The notes beneath the pieces were generated by a model. It did not search any database, was not told the DNA's origin, and saw only the letters and a program-made list of their open reading frames with translations. Positions 9,183-18,461 of a DNA stretch of 64,000 nt are shown here, in pieces. Position numbers and translations under genes: made by a program. The first letter of the stretch is position 1. Each line of letters opens with the position of its first letter. The stretch comes from Planctomycetota bacterium (GTDB lineage: Bacteria; Planctomycetota; Phycisphaerae; UBA1845): assembly GCA_016208685.1 (NCBI GenBank), contig JACQXM010000036.1:62001-126000 (forward strand), written 5' to 3'.

Positions 9183-9992
9183 ATGATCTCAGCACTGGGC
9201 GGCAGGACGATCGCATCCGTGTCGGCCATGGGCCAGCTCTCGCTGTTCGTATGGCAGATGCTGCGCTGGCTGGTCGTAGGCGTGCCGCAATGGCGCACCT
9301 GGAGGCGGACCATGCCGCTCTTCTACGAAGTCGGCAACCGCACGCTGCCCGTGATCCTCGTCACCGGGACGTTCGTGGGACTGGTGCTGGCCGTGCAGAG
9401 CTACGACCAACTCCGAGCCGCCGGTTTTGAACAGCGGATGGGCGTGCTTCTCTCCATCACCCTGGTGCAGGAACTGGGGCCGGTGCTCGCGGGCGTGATG
9501 CTCGCGGGCCGGGTTGGCGGCGCGCTGACCGCAGAGTTGGGGACCATGCGGGTGACGGAACAGATCGCAGCTTTGCAGGTGATGGGCGCCGACCCCATCC
9601 GCCAGCTTGTGGTGCCCCGGTTTCTCGCGTGCCTGCTCCTGGCGCCGCTGCTGACGTTTTTCTGCGACGTGGCCGGTTCGCTGGCAGGCTGGTTCGTCGC
9701 GGTGCGGCTGAAGGGCATCCCCTCGGGGCCCTACTGGTATTACATCCGCGATGCCATCGAAACCTGGGACGTAGGCGTGGGGTTTGCCAAGAGTCTGGTG
9801 TTCGGGGCCGCCATCGCGATCATCGCGTGTTACAAGGGATTCACCTGCCGGACGGGGGCGGAAGGCGTCGGGCAGGCGTGCACGGAGTCGTTCGTCATCA
9901 GCTTCATCGTGATCCTGATGACGGACTTCTTCCTGGGTACGTTCCTCTCGGGTCTGTACCGCGGCATCTACGGGTTCAAGTCGCTGGTCTGA
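9183..9992 (+). CDS. mlaE: MlaE-family ABC transporter permease
   Basis: A 269-residue inner-membrane permease of the MlaE (phospholipid/intermembrane transport) family. The conserved cytoplasmic stretch VQELGPVLAGVMLAGRVGGA followed by ELGTMRVTEQIAAL is unmistakable, flanked by about five hydrophobic helices. With the next two genes it forms the MlaFED core that moves phospholipid between inner and outer membranes. Its TGA shares bases with the ATG of mlaF, indicating a coupled operon. Confidence 0.95.
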   Translation: MISALGGRTIASVSAMGQLSLFVWQMLRWLVVGVPQWRTWRRTMPLFYEVGNRTLPVILVTGTFVGLVLAVQSYDQLRAAGFEQRMGVLLSITLVQELGPVLAGVMLAGRVGGALTAELGTMRVTEQIAALQVMGADPIRQLVVPRFLACLLLAPLLTFFCDVAGSLAGWFVAVRLKGIPSGPYWYYIRDAIETWDVGVGFAKSLVFGAAIAIIACYKGFTCRTGAEGVGQACTESFVISFIVILMTDFFLGTFLSGLYRGIYGFKSLV

Positions 9993-10816
9993 TGATGAGC
10001 GCGCCGATGGTCTCCGCAGGTTCCCGCGCCGGAAGCGGCAACGAAGCCGTGGTCCGCCTGGTGGACGTGCACAAGCGCTTCGACGAACTGGTGGTGCTTT
10101 CCGGCGTGGACCTCATGCTGCGTGCCGGCGAGACTACCGTGGTCATCGGGGAGTCCGGCTCGGGCAAGAGCGTGCTGCTCAAGCACATCGTGCGCCTGCT
10201 GCGGCCCGATCGCGGCGAGGTCTATTTCCATGACCAGCGCATCGACAACCTCACGGAGCGCGCGCTGGTTCCCATCCGCCCCCGCTTCGGGTTCCTCTTT
10301 CAGCTCAGCGCCCTTTTTGACTCCATGACCGTGGGGCAGAACGTGGGCTTCCCCGTCGCCGAACATACCCGCCTGAGCCGCAAGCAGGTCGATGAGATCG
10401 TGGCCCGCAAACTGGCGATGGTGGGGCTGGACGGCATCCAGTCGAAGTGGCCGGCGGAGCTCTCCGGCGGGCAGAAGAAGCGCGTGGCGCTCGCCCGCGC
10501 CATCGCGCTGGAGCCGGAACTGATTCTCTACGACGAGCCCACCACCGGCCTCGATCCCCCGCGCGCCGACGTCATCAACGAACTCATCCTCAAGCTCAAG
10601 CGCGAACTGTCGGTGACCAGCGTGGTGGTGACGCACGACATGTCCAGCGCTCTGAAGGTGGGGGACCGCATCATCATGCTGTACCAGGGGAAGTTCATCT
10701 TTGACGGCACGCCGGAGTCGATCATGCGCTGCGACAACCCCCTGGTGCGCAGCTTCGTCGAGGGACGCTGCTCCGAGGAACTGCTGCAGGCACTTCACGA
10801 AAAGGGCGAGGCATGA
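9992..10816 (+). CDS. mlaF: MlaF-family ABC transporter ATP-binding protein
   Basis: A 274-residue ATPase of the Mla transporter. The Walker A (GESGSGKS), Q-loop (LFQLSALFDSMTV, with the F-D-S-M signature of MlaF), signature loop (ELSGGQKKRVALARAI), Walker B (LILYDEPTTGLDP) and H-loop (VVVTHDM) are all present. Two adjacent ATGs are possible starts; the first overlaps the mlaE stop. It powers the MlaE permease, and its stop overlaps the ATG of the MlaD gene. Confidence 0.95.
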   Translation: MMSAPMVSAGSRAGSGNEAVVRLVDVHKRFDELVVLSGVDLMLRAGETTVVIGESGSGKSVLLKHIVRLLRPDRGEVYFHDQRIDNLTERALVPIRPRFGFLFQLSALFDSMTVGQNVGFPVAEHTRLSRKQVDEIVARKLAMVGLDGIQSKWPAELSGGQKKRVALARAIALEPELILYDEPTTGLDPPRADVINELILKLKRELSVTSVVVTHDMSSALKVGDRIIMLYQGKFIFDGTPESIMRCDNPLVRSFVEGRCSEELLQALHEKGEA

Positions 10817-11931
10817 AGGAATACACACGCAACCTCATGGTGGGGACGTTCGTGGTCGCCGGGCTGGGCGCCCTGGCGCTGCTCATGATGTGGTTCGGCG
10901 AAACGCCCACCTGGCTGGGGGGAAGCGAGTGGACCCTGCGCATCACCGGCGTACGCGAGCTGCGCGGCGTGGGCGCCGGCAGCCCGGTGAGCATGAACGG
11001 CGTCGAGATCGGCCGGGTTCTGAACCTGGAGTTTGAGGACCTCAGCCGCCCAGACCAGGGTGTGGCGATTGTGGCGCGGCTCAAGAACCTCTATTCCGTG
11101 CCCTCCGGAGCCATCGCCCGGGTGTACGGTGCGACATTGGGCTTCGGCACGGGACGCATCGAGATCGTTCTCGTTCCCGGCGGCAGCGTGGAACCGCTGG
11201 CCAGGGAGAGCGCGAGCATCCGCGGTGAAATGCGGAGCATCGTCGGAGAAATCGTAACCAAGGAAATGCTCGACGACCTGCAGCGGACCATCACCCACAT
11301 CGGCAACCTCACCGCGGAATGGACTCCGGTGGGGACGCATCTGGCCAAGCTGCTGGAGCAGCGCCCGACCGCTGTGGTGGACCGTCCGGACGCCGCGGAG
11401 CGCGGCATGGTGGCAAACCTCTCCACGGTCGTGGAGCGCATCGACCGCCTTGTGGCCGAATTCAACGAGGTGCTGGGCGACGATGCGGTGCAGGAGGACG
11501 TCAAAACCGCTGTACGCGACCTTCGGGGCGCCGTGGAGGAACTGAAAGCCACCACCACGCTCTGGAAGACGGAAAGCCAGAAAGTCGCGAACAACCTCAA
11601 CGGAGCTATCGATCGCACCGAGGAGAACCTCGAGAGTTCGTTCCGGAACCTCAACACCGTTCTGGAGCATCTCGACGATAGCGCCAAGCAGGTTACGATC
11701 GTGCTGGAGCAGATCGCGCAGGGAAAGGGCACCGCCGGCATGCTTGTCCGCGACGAGCGGCTCTACGAGGCCGCGGTGCTGGCGCTGCAACGCTTCGCGG
11801 ACGCGGTGGGAACGGCGGGTCGGATCCTCGGCAAGGTGGAAGACCAGGGGTACGTGGAGATCGGCCTTACCCCCGCCGGCATCATCCGCAAGAAATACCC
11901 GGTCGGTCCCGCGGCCAACCAGGCGCAATAG
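10813..11931 (+). CDS. mlaD: MlaD/MCE-domain substrate-binding protein
   Basis: A 372-residue protein with one N-terminal membrane helix (NLMVGTFVVAGLGALALLMMWFG), then an MCE domain (about residues 35-125: GVRELRGVGAGSPVSMNGVEIGRV, YGATLGFGTGRIEIVL). A long helical region follows (about 140-320). It is longer than E. coli MlaD because of this helical extension, a layout common in planctomycete and other MCE proteins that may build a tunnel across the periplasm. No mlaC, mlaB or mlaA genes follow, so periplasmic partners must lie elsewhere. Confidence 0.92.
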   Translation: MKEYTRNLMVGTFVVAGLGALALLMMWFGETPTWLGGSEWTLRITGVRELRGVGAGSPVSMNGVEIGRVLNLEFEDLSRPDQGVAIVARLKNLYSVPSGAIARVYGATLGFGTGRIEIVLVPGGSVEPLARESASIRGEMRSIVGEIVTKEMLDDLQRTITHIGNLTAEWTPVGTHLAKLLEQRPTAVVDRPDAAERGMVANLSTVVERIDRLVAEFNEVLGDDAVQEDVKTAVRDLRGAVEELKATTTLWKTESQKVANNLNGAIDRTEENLESSFRNLNTVLEHLDDSAKQVTIVLEQIAQGKGTAGMLVRDERLYEAAVLALQRFADAVGTAGRILGKVEDQGYVEIGLTPAGIIRKKYPVGPAANQAQ

Positions 11932-12212
11932 GAACGACGAAACTCGGCCGGGGCACCTCGATCAGCCGGCGCGATCGGCGCCGCACGCAGCGCCGCGGCG
12001 GCCACCCGCGACAACGGCCCGCGACACCTCCGTTCCGGCACGCTGCCCGGTGATGGTGCCTGAGCCGCTTGGCGCGGTTGGATTCTGCCCCTCGGCGCGG
12101 ATACACTTTCAGGTCCCGGTGAGCGGTTAAGGGCGCGGCCGGATGGGTGCGTCCTCTGGCCCGCGCCGCGGGGTTTTCGTTGATCGCGACCCGGCGGAAT
12201 CTGTGTTCGAAA

Positions 12213-13436
12213 ATGTTGTGGAACCCCACGCTTAAGCCGCGACTGCGCCCCGTGGAACCGTTCCGCCACTCGGGCGATGGGAGCGGAACCGACGGCGCGA
12301 CGATCGGGCTGCGCGACCCCAGCGGCATCTCCGAAGTCAGCCTGACGCTCTCACCCGCGGCGCTCCACGTGCTGTCGCTCATGGACGGAGAGCACACCTG
12401 CGAGGAAATCCGCGCCAAGTTCCACGCGGCGTCGGGCCGGCCGCTGAGCATCGAAACGCTCACCAGCATTCTGCACCACCTGGAGCAGGCGCGCTTCCTC
12501 GAAGGCGCGGCGTTCGAAGACCATTATCGCTCGCTGCTCGCCGAGTATCGGCGGCGCGGGGTGCGCGACATGCCGCACGCCGAGGCCCTGGGGATCGTCG
12601 CCGGTGACGGCCGCCTCTTCGACGAGATGCTCGAGCAGGTCCCGGAACCCTTCGCCGGCGGGCGCGTCTGCGGGCTGGTCGCGCCGCACCTGGACTACCC
12701 CCGCGGCCGCCCCTGTTATGCCCGGGCGTACGCCGCCCTGCGGCATCGCCCTGCACCCCGGCGAGTTGTGATCCTGGGCACCAACCACTTCGGCCGGTCC
12801 ACCTCGGCGGTGGCGACGGCCAACGACTTCGCCACGCCCCTGGGCCGAACGCAGACGGATGTTCCATTTCTCGAACGGCTGGAAGGAGCCTGCGGCGATC
12901 TGCGCGCTTTCGAGTTCGATCACGTGCGTGAACACTCCGTGGAGCTGCAACTGGCGTGGTTGCAGCATCTGTACGGCGCCGATGCCTTCCACGTAGTGGC
13001 CGTGCTCTGCCCCGACCCCTGCGGTCCGACGGGCACGGCTCCCGCCGACGCCCGGGGGACCGACCTCGCCGAATTCGCGCTGGCGCTGGGACGGGCGATT
13101 CACGAGGACCCGACAGACACGCTGCTGGTCGCGGGCGCGGACCTCAGCCACGTCGGCGCCAACTTCGGCGACGAACGGCTCCTGGACGCGGCGTTTCTTC
13201 AGGAGGTCCGCGGTCGCGACCAGCAGGCCCTGCGACGGTTGCTCGACGCCGGTCCCGAGGCGTTTCGGGCTGCCGTCGCCGAGCAGAATAACCCTACGCG
13301 GGTGTGCAGCGCCGGATGCATGTTTACCTTGGCAACCGCGTTGCAGGGATCCAAGCCCACGCTGCTGGGATACCACCAGGCGGTCGACCGGCCTACCCAG
13401 ACGTGCGTCACGTGCGCCGCCGTCGTCTACACCTGA
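12213..13436 (+). CDS. Memo-like AmmeMemoRadiSam protein B with N-terminal helical domain
   Basis: A 407-residue protein. The C-terminal two thirds are a Memo domain (related to extradiol dioxygenases), with PHLDYPRG, LGTNHFG, EHSVELQLAWLQHLYG, VAGADLSHVG and CSAGCMF matching the metal-site histidines and the cysteine of the family. The first 110 residues form a separate helical module (SPAALHVLSLMDGEHTCEEI) resembling a PqqD/winged-helix unit. Usual AmmeMemoRadiSam partners (AMMECR1 and a radical SAM protein) are absent here. The ATG at MLWNPTLKP is preferred; an upstream in-frame start would add 22 residues. Confidence 0.85.
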   Translation: MLWNPTLKPRLRPVEPFRHSGDGSGTDGATIGLRDPSGISEVSLTLSPAALHVLSLMDGEHTCEEIRAKFHAASGRPLSIETLTSILHHLEQARFLEGAAFEDHYRSLLAEYRRRGVRDMPHAEALGIVAGDGRLFDEMLEQVPEPFAGGRVCGLVAPHLDYPRGRPCYARAYAALRHRPAPRRVVILGTNHFGRSTSAVATANDFATPLGRTQTDVPFLERLEGACGDLRAFEFDHVREHSVELQLAWLQHLYGADAFHVVAVLCPDPCGPTGTAPADARGTDLAEFALALGRAIHEDPTDTLLVAGADLSHVGANFGDERLLDAAFLQEVRGRDQQALRRLLDAGPEAFRAAVAEQNNPTRVCSAGCMFTLATALQGSKPTLLGYHQAVDRPTQTCVTCAAVVYT

Positions 13437-13693
13437 CACGCCTGCGAACGATCCGGCGCCGCCGCCATCGACGCCGGACCGCACCCGCCATGTCGCGCCG
13501 GAGTATCAGCGGCGAGAAGGCAGGCCAAACAGCGGCGTATAGATGCCACCTTCGGCGACCGCCCGACCCTTTCCCGGGAACAGCCGTCCAACGCCGGCGT
13601 TGGTCCCGCGCGGCAACCGGCGTACGGAACAACGGGCCGCGCCTTTCGCCGCACTGGTTCGCCGCCCGGTCCTGCGATTATGCTCTTCCTACG

Positions 13694-14755
13694 ATGAGCG
13701 GACCTCCGCTGACGCAACGGATCATGAGCGGTCAAGCCGGCGCCTGGTCCGCACCGGTGCGCGCCGTGCTCGGCGGGGTCGAGTGGCTCTACGCCTCCGC
13801 CGTCGCCCTGCGCAACCGCCGCTACGACCGCGGCGCCCCTACCGTGCGTCTGGCAGTTCCCGTCATCAGCGTGGGGAACATCACCGCCGGAGGAACCGGC
13901 AAAACCCCGGTGGTCATCGCGCTGGTGCGGCGGCTGGAGCGCCTCGGCCGCTCGCCGGCGGTGGTTGCGCGCGGCTATGCGGCCGCCCCGGACGGCGCCA
14001 ACGACGAAGAACGGCTCATCCGCAAGCACTGCCCGGCAGTGGTTTACGTCGCCGATGCCGACCGTGCCCGCGCCGCGCGGGCGGCGCACGAGCGACACGG
14101 CGCGGACGTCGTGGTCCTCGACGACGGATTCCAGCATCGGCGCCTGGCGCGCGACCTCGATATCGTCGTCCTCGACGCCACCTGTCCCTTCGGGTTCGAG
14201 CGGCTGCTGCCGCGCGGCCTTCTTCGCGAATCGCCCCGCGGCCTGCGGCGGGCGCATGTCATCGTGGTGTCACGCTGGGATCAGGCATCGCTCCAGGAAC
14301 GGCAGGCCATCGAAACCCGCGTGGCGCGCCTCGCGCCGCAGGCCGCCGTGCTCCACGCCCGTCATCAGGTCATCGCCGTGGAGGGGCTCGACGGCCGCGA
14401 CGTGATGCCCCGCCTGGCCGGCGCCCGCGCGGTTGCCTTTGCCGGGATCGGCAATTTCCCCGCGTTTCTCACCACCATCCGTTCCCTGGGCGTCACCGTG
14501 GTCGGCGAGCGCCGCTGGCGCGACCACTACCGATACACCGCCCGTGACATCGACGCCCTCAGGCGCCGCGGCGCCTTTCCGCCGCACGATCTGCTCCTCA
14601 CCACGGAGAAGGACGGCGTAAAGATCGCGGCACTGCACGACACCGACCTCGCGTCCATCGCCGTCGTGCGGGTCGCGGTCGATTTTCTGGGCGAGGAGGG
14701 TACAATCCTGGACGGCCTCCTGGAAAAAAGCCTTGGTCCGCGGAAGCGCTCATGA
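13694..14755 (+). CDS. lpxK: Tetraacyldisaccharide 4'-kinase LpxK
   Basis: A 353-residue inner-membrane-associated kinase that phosphorylates the 4' position of lipid A disaccharide. Motifs include VISVGNITAGGTGKTP (P-loop, about residues 55-70), VVARGY, VLDDGFQHRRLARDLDIVVLD, LLPRGLLRE and the C-terminal LLTTEKDGVK. Its presence implies lipid A and therefore an outer membrane. The open frame runs about 390 bases further upstream, but the P-loop spacing and the ATG at MSGPPLTQR indicate the true start. The stop overlaps the next gene by four bases (ATGA). Confidence 0.94.
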   Translation: MSGPPLTQRIMSGQAGAWSAPVRAVLGGVEWLYASAVALRNRRYDRGAPTVRLAVPVISVGNITAGGTGKTPVVIALVRRLERLGRSPAVVARGYAAAPDGANDEERLIRKHCPAVVYVADADRARAARAAHERHGADVVVLDDGFQHRRLARDLDIVVLDATCPFGFERLLPRGLLRESPRGLRRAHVIVVSRWDQASLQERQAIETRVARLAPQAAVLHARHQVIAVEGLDGRDVMPRLAGARAVAFAGIGNFPAFLTTIRSLGVTVVGERRWRDHYRYTARDIDALRRRGAFPPHDLLLTTEKDGVKIAALHDTDLASIAVVRVAVDFLGEEGTILDGLLEKSLGPRKRS

Positions 14756-15723
14756 CCCGCCGCTACCAGCCCATCGACGCCGCACGGCTCCGCACCTACA
14801 GCATCCGCCAGCGTCGCCATAAGGCGGCAAGCCCCGCGGCTGCCCTGCTGCCGGAAGCGGGCGCCTCGGCGTCCGATCTGATCGCCTCGCTGCCACGCTA
14901 CCTGGGGGCCGAGGCGTTTCGTCAGGTGGTGGCGGCCATCGTCGCCGCGGTGCGTAACGACCGGCCCGTGGTCGCCGCCTTCGGGGCCCACGTGATCAAG
15001 GTCGGCTGCGGGCCCATCCTCGTGGATCTGATGCGCCGCGGGGTTATTAAGGCCGTCGCCGCTAACGGCGCCTGCGCCATTCACGACGTGGAGCTTGCGC
15101 TCTTCGGCGAAACCAGCGAGGAGGTGGCCGACACCATTCGCGACGGCAGCTTCGGCATGGTGGCCGAGACGCTGGAGTTCTTCGACGCCGCGGCGGCCCT
15201 GGCTCAACGCCACGCCATCGGCCTGGGTGCCGCCGTGGGGCGCCTGCTCGTGGAGCGCCGTGCCCCGCATCTCGGGCAGAGCGTCTTCGCCACGGCGTGG
15301 GAGCATTTACTGCCGGCATGCGTGCACGTGGCCCTGGGCACGGACACGGTGCACGTTTCCGCGGGCGCGGACGGCGCAGCCTGGGGGGCGGCGTCACTGC
15401 TGGATTTCCGCCTGGTTTGCGACGTGGTGCGCGACCTGGGTGCCGTGGGTGCGTCATCGGTGGGCGGCGTGTGGCTGAACGTTGGTTCGGCAGTTCTGTT
15501 GCCGGAGGTGTTTCTGAAGGCGGTGTCCGTGGCGCGAAACCTGGGGGCGAACCTGGATTGCATGACCACCGCCAATTTCGATATGATCCGCCATTACCGT
15601 CCGCGGCAGAACGTGATCGGCCGGCCAGTGTCGCCGGGGCGCGGACACGACATCGCCGGGCACCACGAGATCATGCTGCCGCTGTTGCGTTGCGCGGTGC
15701 TGGAGGCACTGGCTGGAACCTGA
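14752..15723 (+). CDS. Deoxyhypusine-synthase-like protein
   Basis: A 323-residue protein without a firm function. The stretches PVVAAFGAHVIKVGCGPILVD, ANGACAIHDVELALFGETSE, VHVALGTDTVH and NVGSAVLLPEVFLKAVSVARN fit a bacterial family that I recall as distantly related to deoxyhypusine synthase (NAD-binding Rossmann-like). Bacteria lack eIF5A, so a spermidine-dependent or other NAD-dependent reaction on an unknown substrate is possible. Four-base overlap with lpxK and a 3-base gap to the phosphatase gene place it in the same operon, hinting at an envelope-related role. The family link is from memory and not proven. Confidence 0.6.
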   Translation: MTRRYQPIDAARLRTYSIRQRRHKAASPAAALLPEAGASASDLIASLPRYLGAEAFRQVVAAIVAAVRNDRPVVAAFGAHVIKVGCGPILVDLMRRGVIKAVAANGACAIHDVELALFGETSEEVADTIRDGSFGMVAETLEFFDAAAALAQRHAIGLGAAVGRLLVERRAPHLGQSVFATAWEHLLPACVHVALGTDTVHVSAGADGAAWGAASLLDFRLVCDVVRDLGAVGASSVGGVWLNVGSAVLLPEVFLKAVSVARNLGANLDCMTTANFDMIRHYRPRQNVIGRPVSPGRGHDIAGHHEIMLPLLRCAVLEALAGT

Positions 15724-15726
15724 GTG

Positions 15727-16647
15727 ATGAAGCCACCGGCGGTGTTTCTCGATCGCGATGGGACCATCATCGAAGACCGAGGGTACCTTGCCGACCCCGG
15801 CGACGTGCGCCTGCTGCCCGGCGCCGCCGACGCCCTGCGCCGGCTTTCCGCAAGGGGCTTCCACCTGGTGGTGGTGTCCAACCAATCCGGGGTCGCACGC
15901 GGCATCTTCGATGAAAGCCGTCTGGCGGATGTGCACGCGCGGCTGGAATCGCTGCTGGCGGCCGAAGGCGTGCGCCTCGACGCCGCCTACTACTGTCCGT
16001 ACCTGGACGGCCCCGAGGCGGTGGTGGAGCGCTACCGCCGCGACAGCGAGCTGCGCAAGCCCCGCCCCGGCATGCTCCTCCAGGCGGCGCGGGAACTAGG
16101 TCTGGACCTGTCGCAATCATGGATGGTGGGCAACTCGCCGAGCGACGTTGAGGCCGGCCGCCGCGCCGGATGCCGCACCATTCTGCTGCACACCAACGGC
16201 TCTCCCACACCTGCCGCGGCCGCCACCTTCCTCGCGCGCGGCGTCGAAGAGGCAGCGGACCTGGTGGAGCGGAGCCTGGCGTCCGCCTCGCCGACGTCAT
16301 CCGACACGGCCGGCGCTACCGCCGCGGCCGGTGTGAACGCCGCGCCCGAGCCCGCGGAAACCTCGCCGCCCGGTCCCGGCGCACCGGCGGCGCCGGATGC
16401 GGTGGTGGGAATGCTGGAGCGGATTCACGAACAACTGGATCGCGCCAGTCGCCCGCAACGTCAACAGGATTTTTCGCTGTTGCGGCTCTTCGCGGCTCTG
16501 TTGCAGATGCTCGCCGTGGTGGTGGCGCTGTGGGGGATGCTCGGGTTGTTCGACGGAGAGAACGCCGCGGCGACGGCGCGCTTCACGCTCGGCTGTTTTC
16601 TACAAGGCGCGGCCCTCACCGCGTTCGCGCTGGACCGCTGGCGTTGA
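15727..16647 (+). CDS. GmhB-like HAD phosphatase with C-terminal membrane extension
   Basis: A 306-residue protein. Residues 1-185 are a HisB-N/GmhB-type HAD phosphatase: FLDRDGTII (nucleophile and acid aspartates), VVSNQSGVARG, the zinc-loop region CPYLDGPEA, KPRPGML and MVGNSPSDVEAGRRAGC. GmhB removes phosphate from heptose 1,7-bisphosphate for LPS core sugars, which suits the LpxK neighbour. The rest is an alanine/proline-rich linker and two hydrophobic segments (LLQMLAVVVALWGMLGLF, FTLGCFLQGAALTAFAL), an unusual addition that would anchor the enzyme in the inner membrane. A GTG one codon upstream is an alternative start. Confidence 0.85.
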   Translation: MKPPAVFLDRDGTIIEDRGYLADPGDVRLLPGAADALRRLSARGFHLVVVSNQSGVARGIFDESRLADVHARLESLLAAEGVRLDAAYYCPYLDGPEAVVERYRRDSELRKPRPGMLLQAARELGLDLSQSWMVGNSPSDVEAGRRAGCRTILLHTNGSPTPAAAATFLARGVEEAADLVERSLASASPTSSDTAGATAAAGVNAAPEPAETSPPGPGAPAAPDAVVGMLERIHEQLDRASRPQRQQDFSLLRLFAALLQMLAVVVALWGMLGLFDGENAAATARFTLGCFLQGAALTAFALDRWR

Positions 16648-16652
16648 GTCGT

Positions 16653-17705
16653 TCAAACGAAGCGCACGCGCTGTCCCCCGCGCTGCACCTGCCCCAGTAC
16701 GAAGGGGTGCTCGCCCGCCCGCTGTAGCGTCTGCATCACGCCGCCCGCGAACCGCGGGGCCACCACGAACACGAAGCCGACGCCCATGTTGAAGACTTTG
16801 AACATCTCCGCGCGGCTCGTACCCAGGCGGCGAAGGAAGTCGAAGATGGGCGGCGGCGTCCAGGCGGAGCGGCGGATCACGGCGTCACAGTTCGGCGGTA
16901 GCACGCGAGCGATGTTCTCCCGCAGCCCGCCGCCGGTGATGTGCGCCATGGCGCGCACCACGCGTTTGACGGTGTAGGTTCTCAGCACCGCCTGCACCGC
17001 GCGCACGTAGATGCGCGTGGGGCGCAGCAGCGCCTCGCCCAGCGGTTCGCCCAGTTCCGCATAGTACGTGTTCAGCCGGCAGCGCGCCTGGGCGATGAGC
17101 TTGCGCACCAGACTGTAGCCGTTGGAGTGCACGCCGCTGGAGGGAAGGGCGATGAGCTGGTCCCCGACCGCCACGCGCGAGCCGTCGATGACCCGGCGCG
17201 GCTCCACCACACCCACGGCAAAGCCCGCCAGGTCCAGATCGCCGCGGCGATAGAGGTCCGGCATCTCCGCGGTCTCTCCGCCCAGCAGGGCGCAACCCGC
17301 CTCGCGACACCCGGCCGCGATGCCCTCGACGACGGCCAGCAGTCGTTCCGGGTCCAGCTTGTGCACGGCAAGGTAGTCGAGAAAGAACAGCGGCTCGGCG
17401 CCGCAGGTGATCAGGTCGTTGACGTTCATCGCCACCAGGTCGATGCCGATGGTTGACAATCGGTCCATCTCCACGGCGATGAGCACCTTGGTGCCCACGC
17501 CGTCGGTGCAGCCCACCAGCAGCGGCTTGCGATAGTCACGACGAAAGAGGTCCTCCTCGAAGTCCAGCGCGTAGAGCCCGGCGAATCCGCCGTGGCGATG
17601 CTTCGGCACGCGCGGCCCGTAGGTGCTCTGCATGGCGCGCTTGATGGCCTCCACCCAGCGGGTGTTGGCGTCTATGTTTACGCCGCTTTGTTTGTAGGTG
17701 ATCAC
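16653..17705 (-). CDS. purM: Phosphoribosylformylglycinamidine cyclo-ligase PurM
   Basis: A 350-residue AIR synthetase, which closes FGAM to aminoimidazole ribonucleotide using ATP in purine synthesis. It begins TYKQSGVNIDAN and has VGCTDGVGTK, the ALLGGETAEMP loop, LPSSGVHSNGYSLVRK and MAHITGGGLRENI, all canonical. The start is GTG. It converges on the GmhB-like gene with a 5-base gap and is monocistronic as far as can be seen. purE lies 11 kb away in the same window, so purine genes are dispersed. Confidence 0.95.
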   Translation of the reverse strand: MITYKQSGVNIDANTRWVEAIKRAMQSTYGPRVPKHRHGGFAGLYALDFEEDLFRRDYRKPLLVGCTDGVGTKVLIAVEMDRLSTIGIDLVAMNVNDLITCGAEPLFFLDYLAVHKLDPERLLAVVEGIAAGCREAGCALLGGETAEMPDLYRRGDLDLAGFAVGVVEPRRVIDGSRVAVGDQLIALPSSGVHSNGYSLVRKLIAQARCRLNTYYAELGEPLGEALLRPTRIYVRAVQAVLRTYTVKRVVRAMAHITGGGLRENIARVLPPNCDAVIRRSAWTPPPIFDFLRRLGTSRAEMFKVFNMGVGFVFVVAPRFAGGVMQTLQRAGEHPFVLGQVQRGGQRVRFV

Positions 17706-18135
17706 GCCGTCGTACGTTTCCTTTCAGTGTCCCGGCGGATGGAAGCCGCCGGCCGCATCCGAGCCGGAACCCGGAAGGTAACCCGCCTTGCGTTGGAACG
17801 AAAGCGATGCAGCGATAGCGGGGGAGGACGGGGTGCCGTGGCGGTTCCGGCAGTTTGCCGATCGACCCCACCGGGGGTCGGAGGCTGTCGCCACGGGTGG
17901 AGCGCAGTCCGTCGTAGGGCGGAATCGTGAGAGCAACGGAGCGAACCGTGCGCCCTCGCGCGTGCTTGGGTGACCACTCCGTGGCGGCCGGGCGCAGCGC
18001 CAACCCCGCCGACCCCGGCGCGGCCGAGCCGCCCCCGGCGCCGGCTGACCCAACCCCGGTTCCACCCCGCGCCGCGTAACCAATCTCGCTCTGGACACCC
18101 GCCGATAGATCACTACTTCGGAGAACGAACAGACC
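17706..18135. other. Gene-free upstream region of purM
   Basis: About 430 bases between divergent genes. Open frames on both strands have arginine/proline-rich translations with no family resemblance. No repeat copy, RNA gene or convincing promoter was recognised; a purM regulatory site could be here but I cannot point to one. Confidence 0.4.
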
Positions 18136-18324
18136 ATGAGCGGCTGGGCGATGCTCGTATGGAGTGCGGTCTGCCTGGCCGGCGTCCTGCTGTTTCTGCG
18201 CACCGTGGCGGGCGAACTCGACGCCGTCGAGCTGGGGTTGCGCATCCTGGAGGAGCGCGAACGCCGCGAGCTGCGGAAGCGCCAGGAAGCCGCCCCGATG
18301 GCACGCGCGCAGGAGGCGGCATGA
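18136..18324 (+). CDS. Small single-pass membrane protein
   Basis: A 62-residue protein with one N-terminal hydrophobic helix (AMLVWSAVCLAGVLLFL) and a highly charged C-terminal helix rich in E/R/K (LRILEERERRELRKRQEA) that could form a coiled coil in the cytoplasm. No family recognised. The ATG sits about 140 bases before the next membrane/coiled-coil gene on the same strand, so the two may be co-expressed. It could be spurious given its size, but composition and topology look protein-like. Confidence 0.5.
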   Translation: MSGWAMLVWSAVCLAGVLLFLRTVAGELDAVELGLRILEERERRELRKRQEAAPMARAQEAA

Positions 18325-18461
18325 CCCGCCCCCAGTTCCTGGAACCCGATACTCATTCCCACGTAGGCCCCGCCGCCTTCCTGACGCGCGGGAACCGCGG
18401 TTGACGTGACACCTTGGTCGACTACGATGCTGGTGCGACCCACTCAGCGCAGGAGTTGAAA

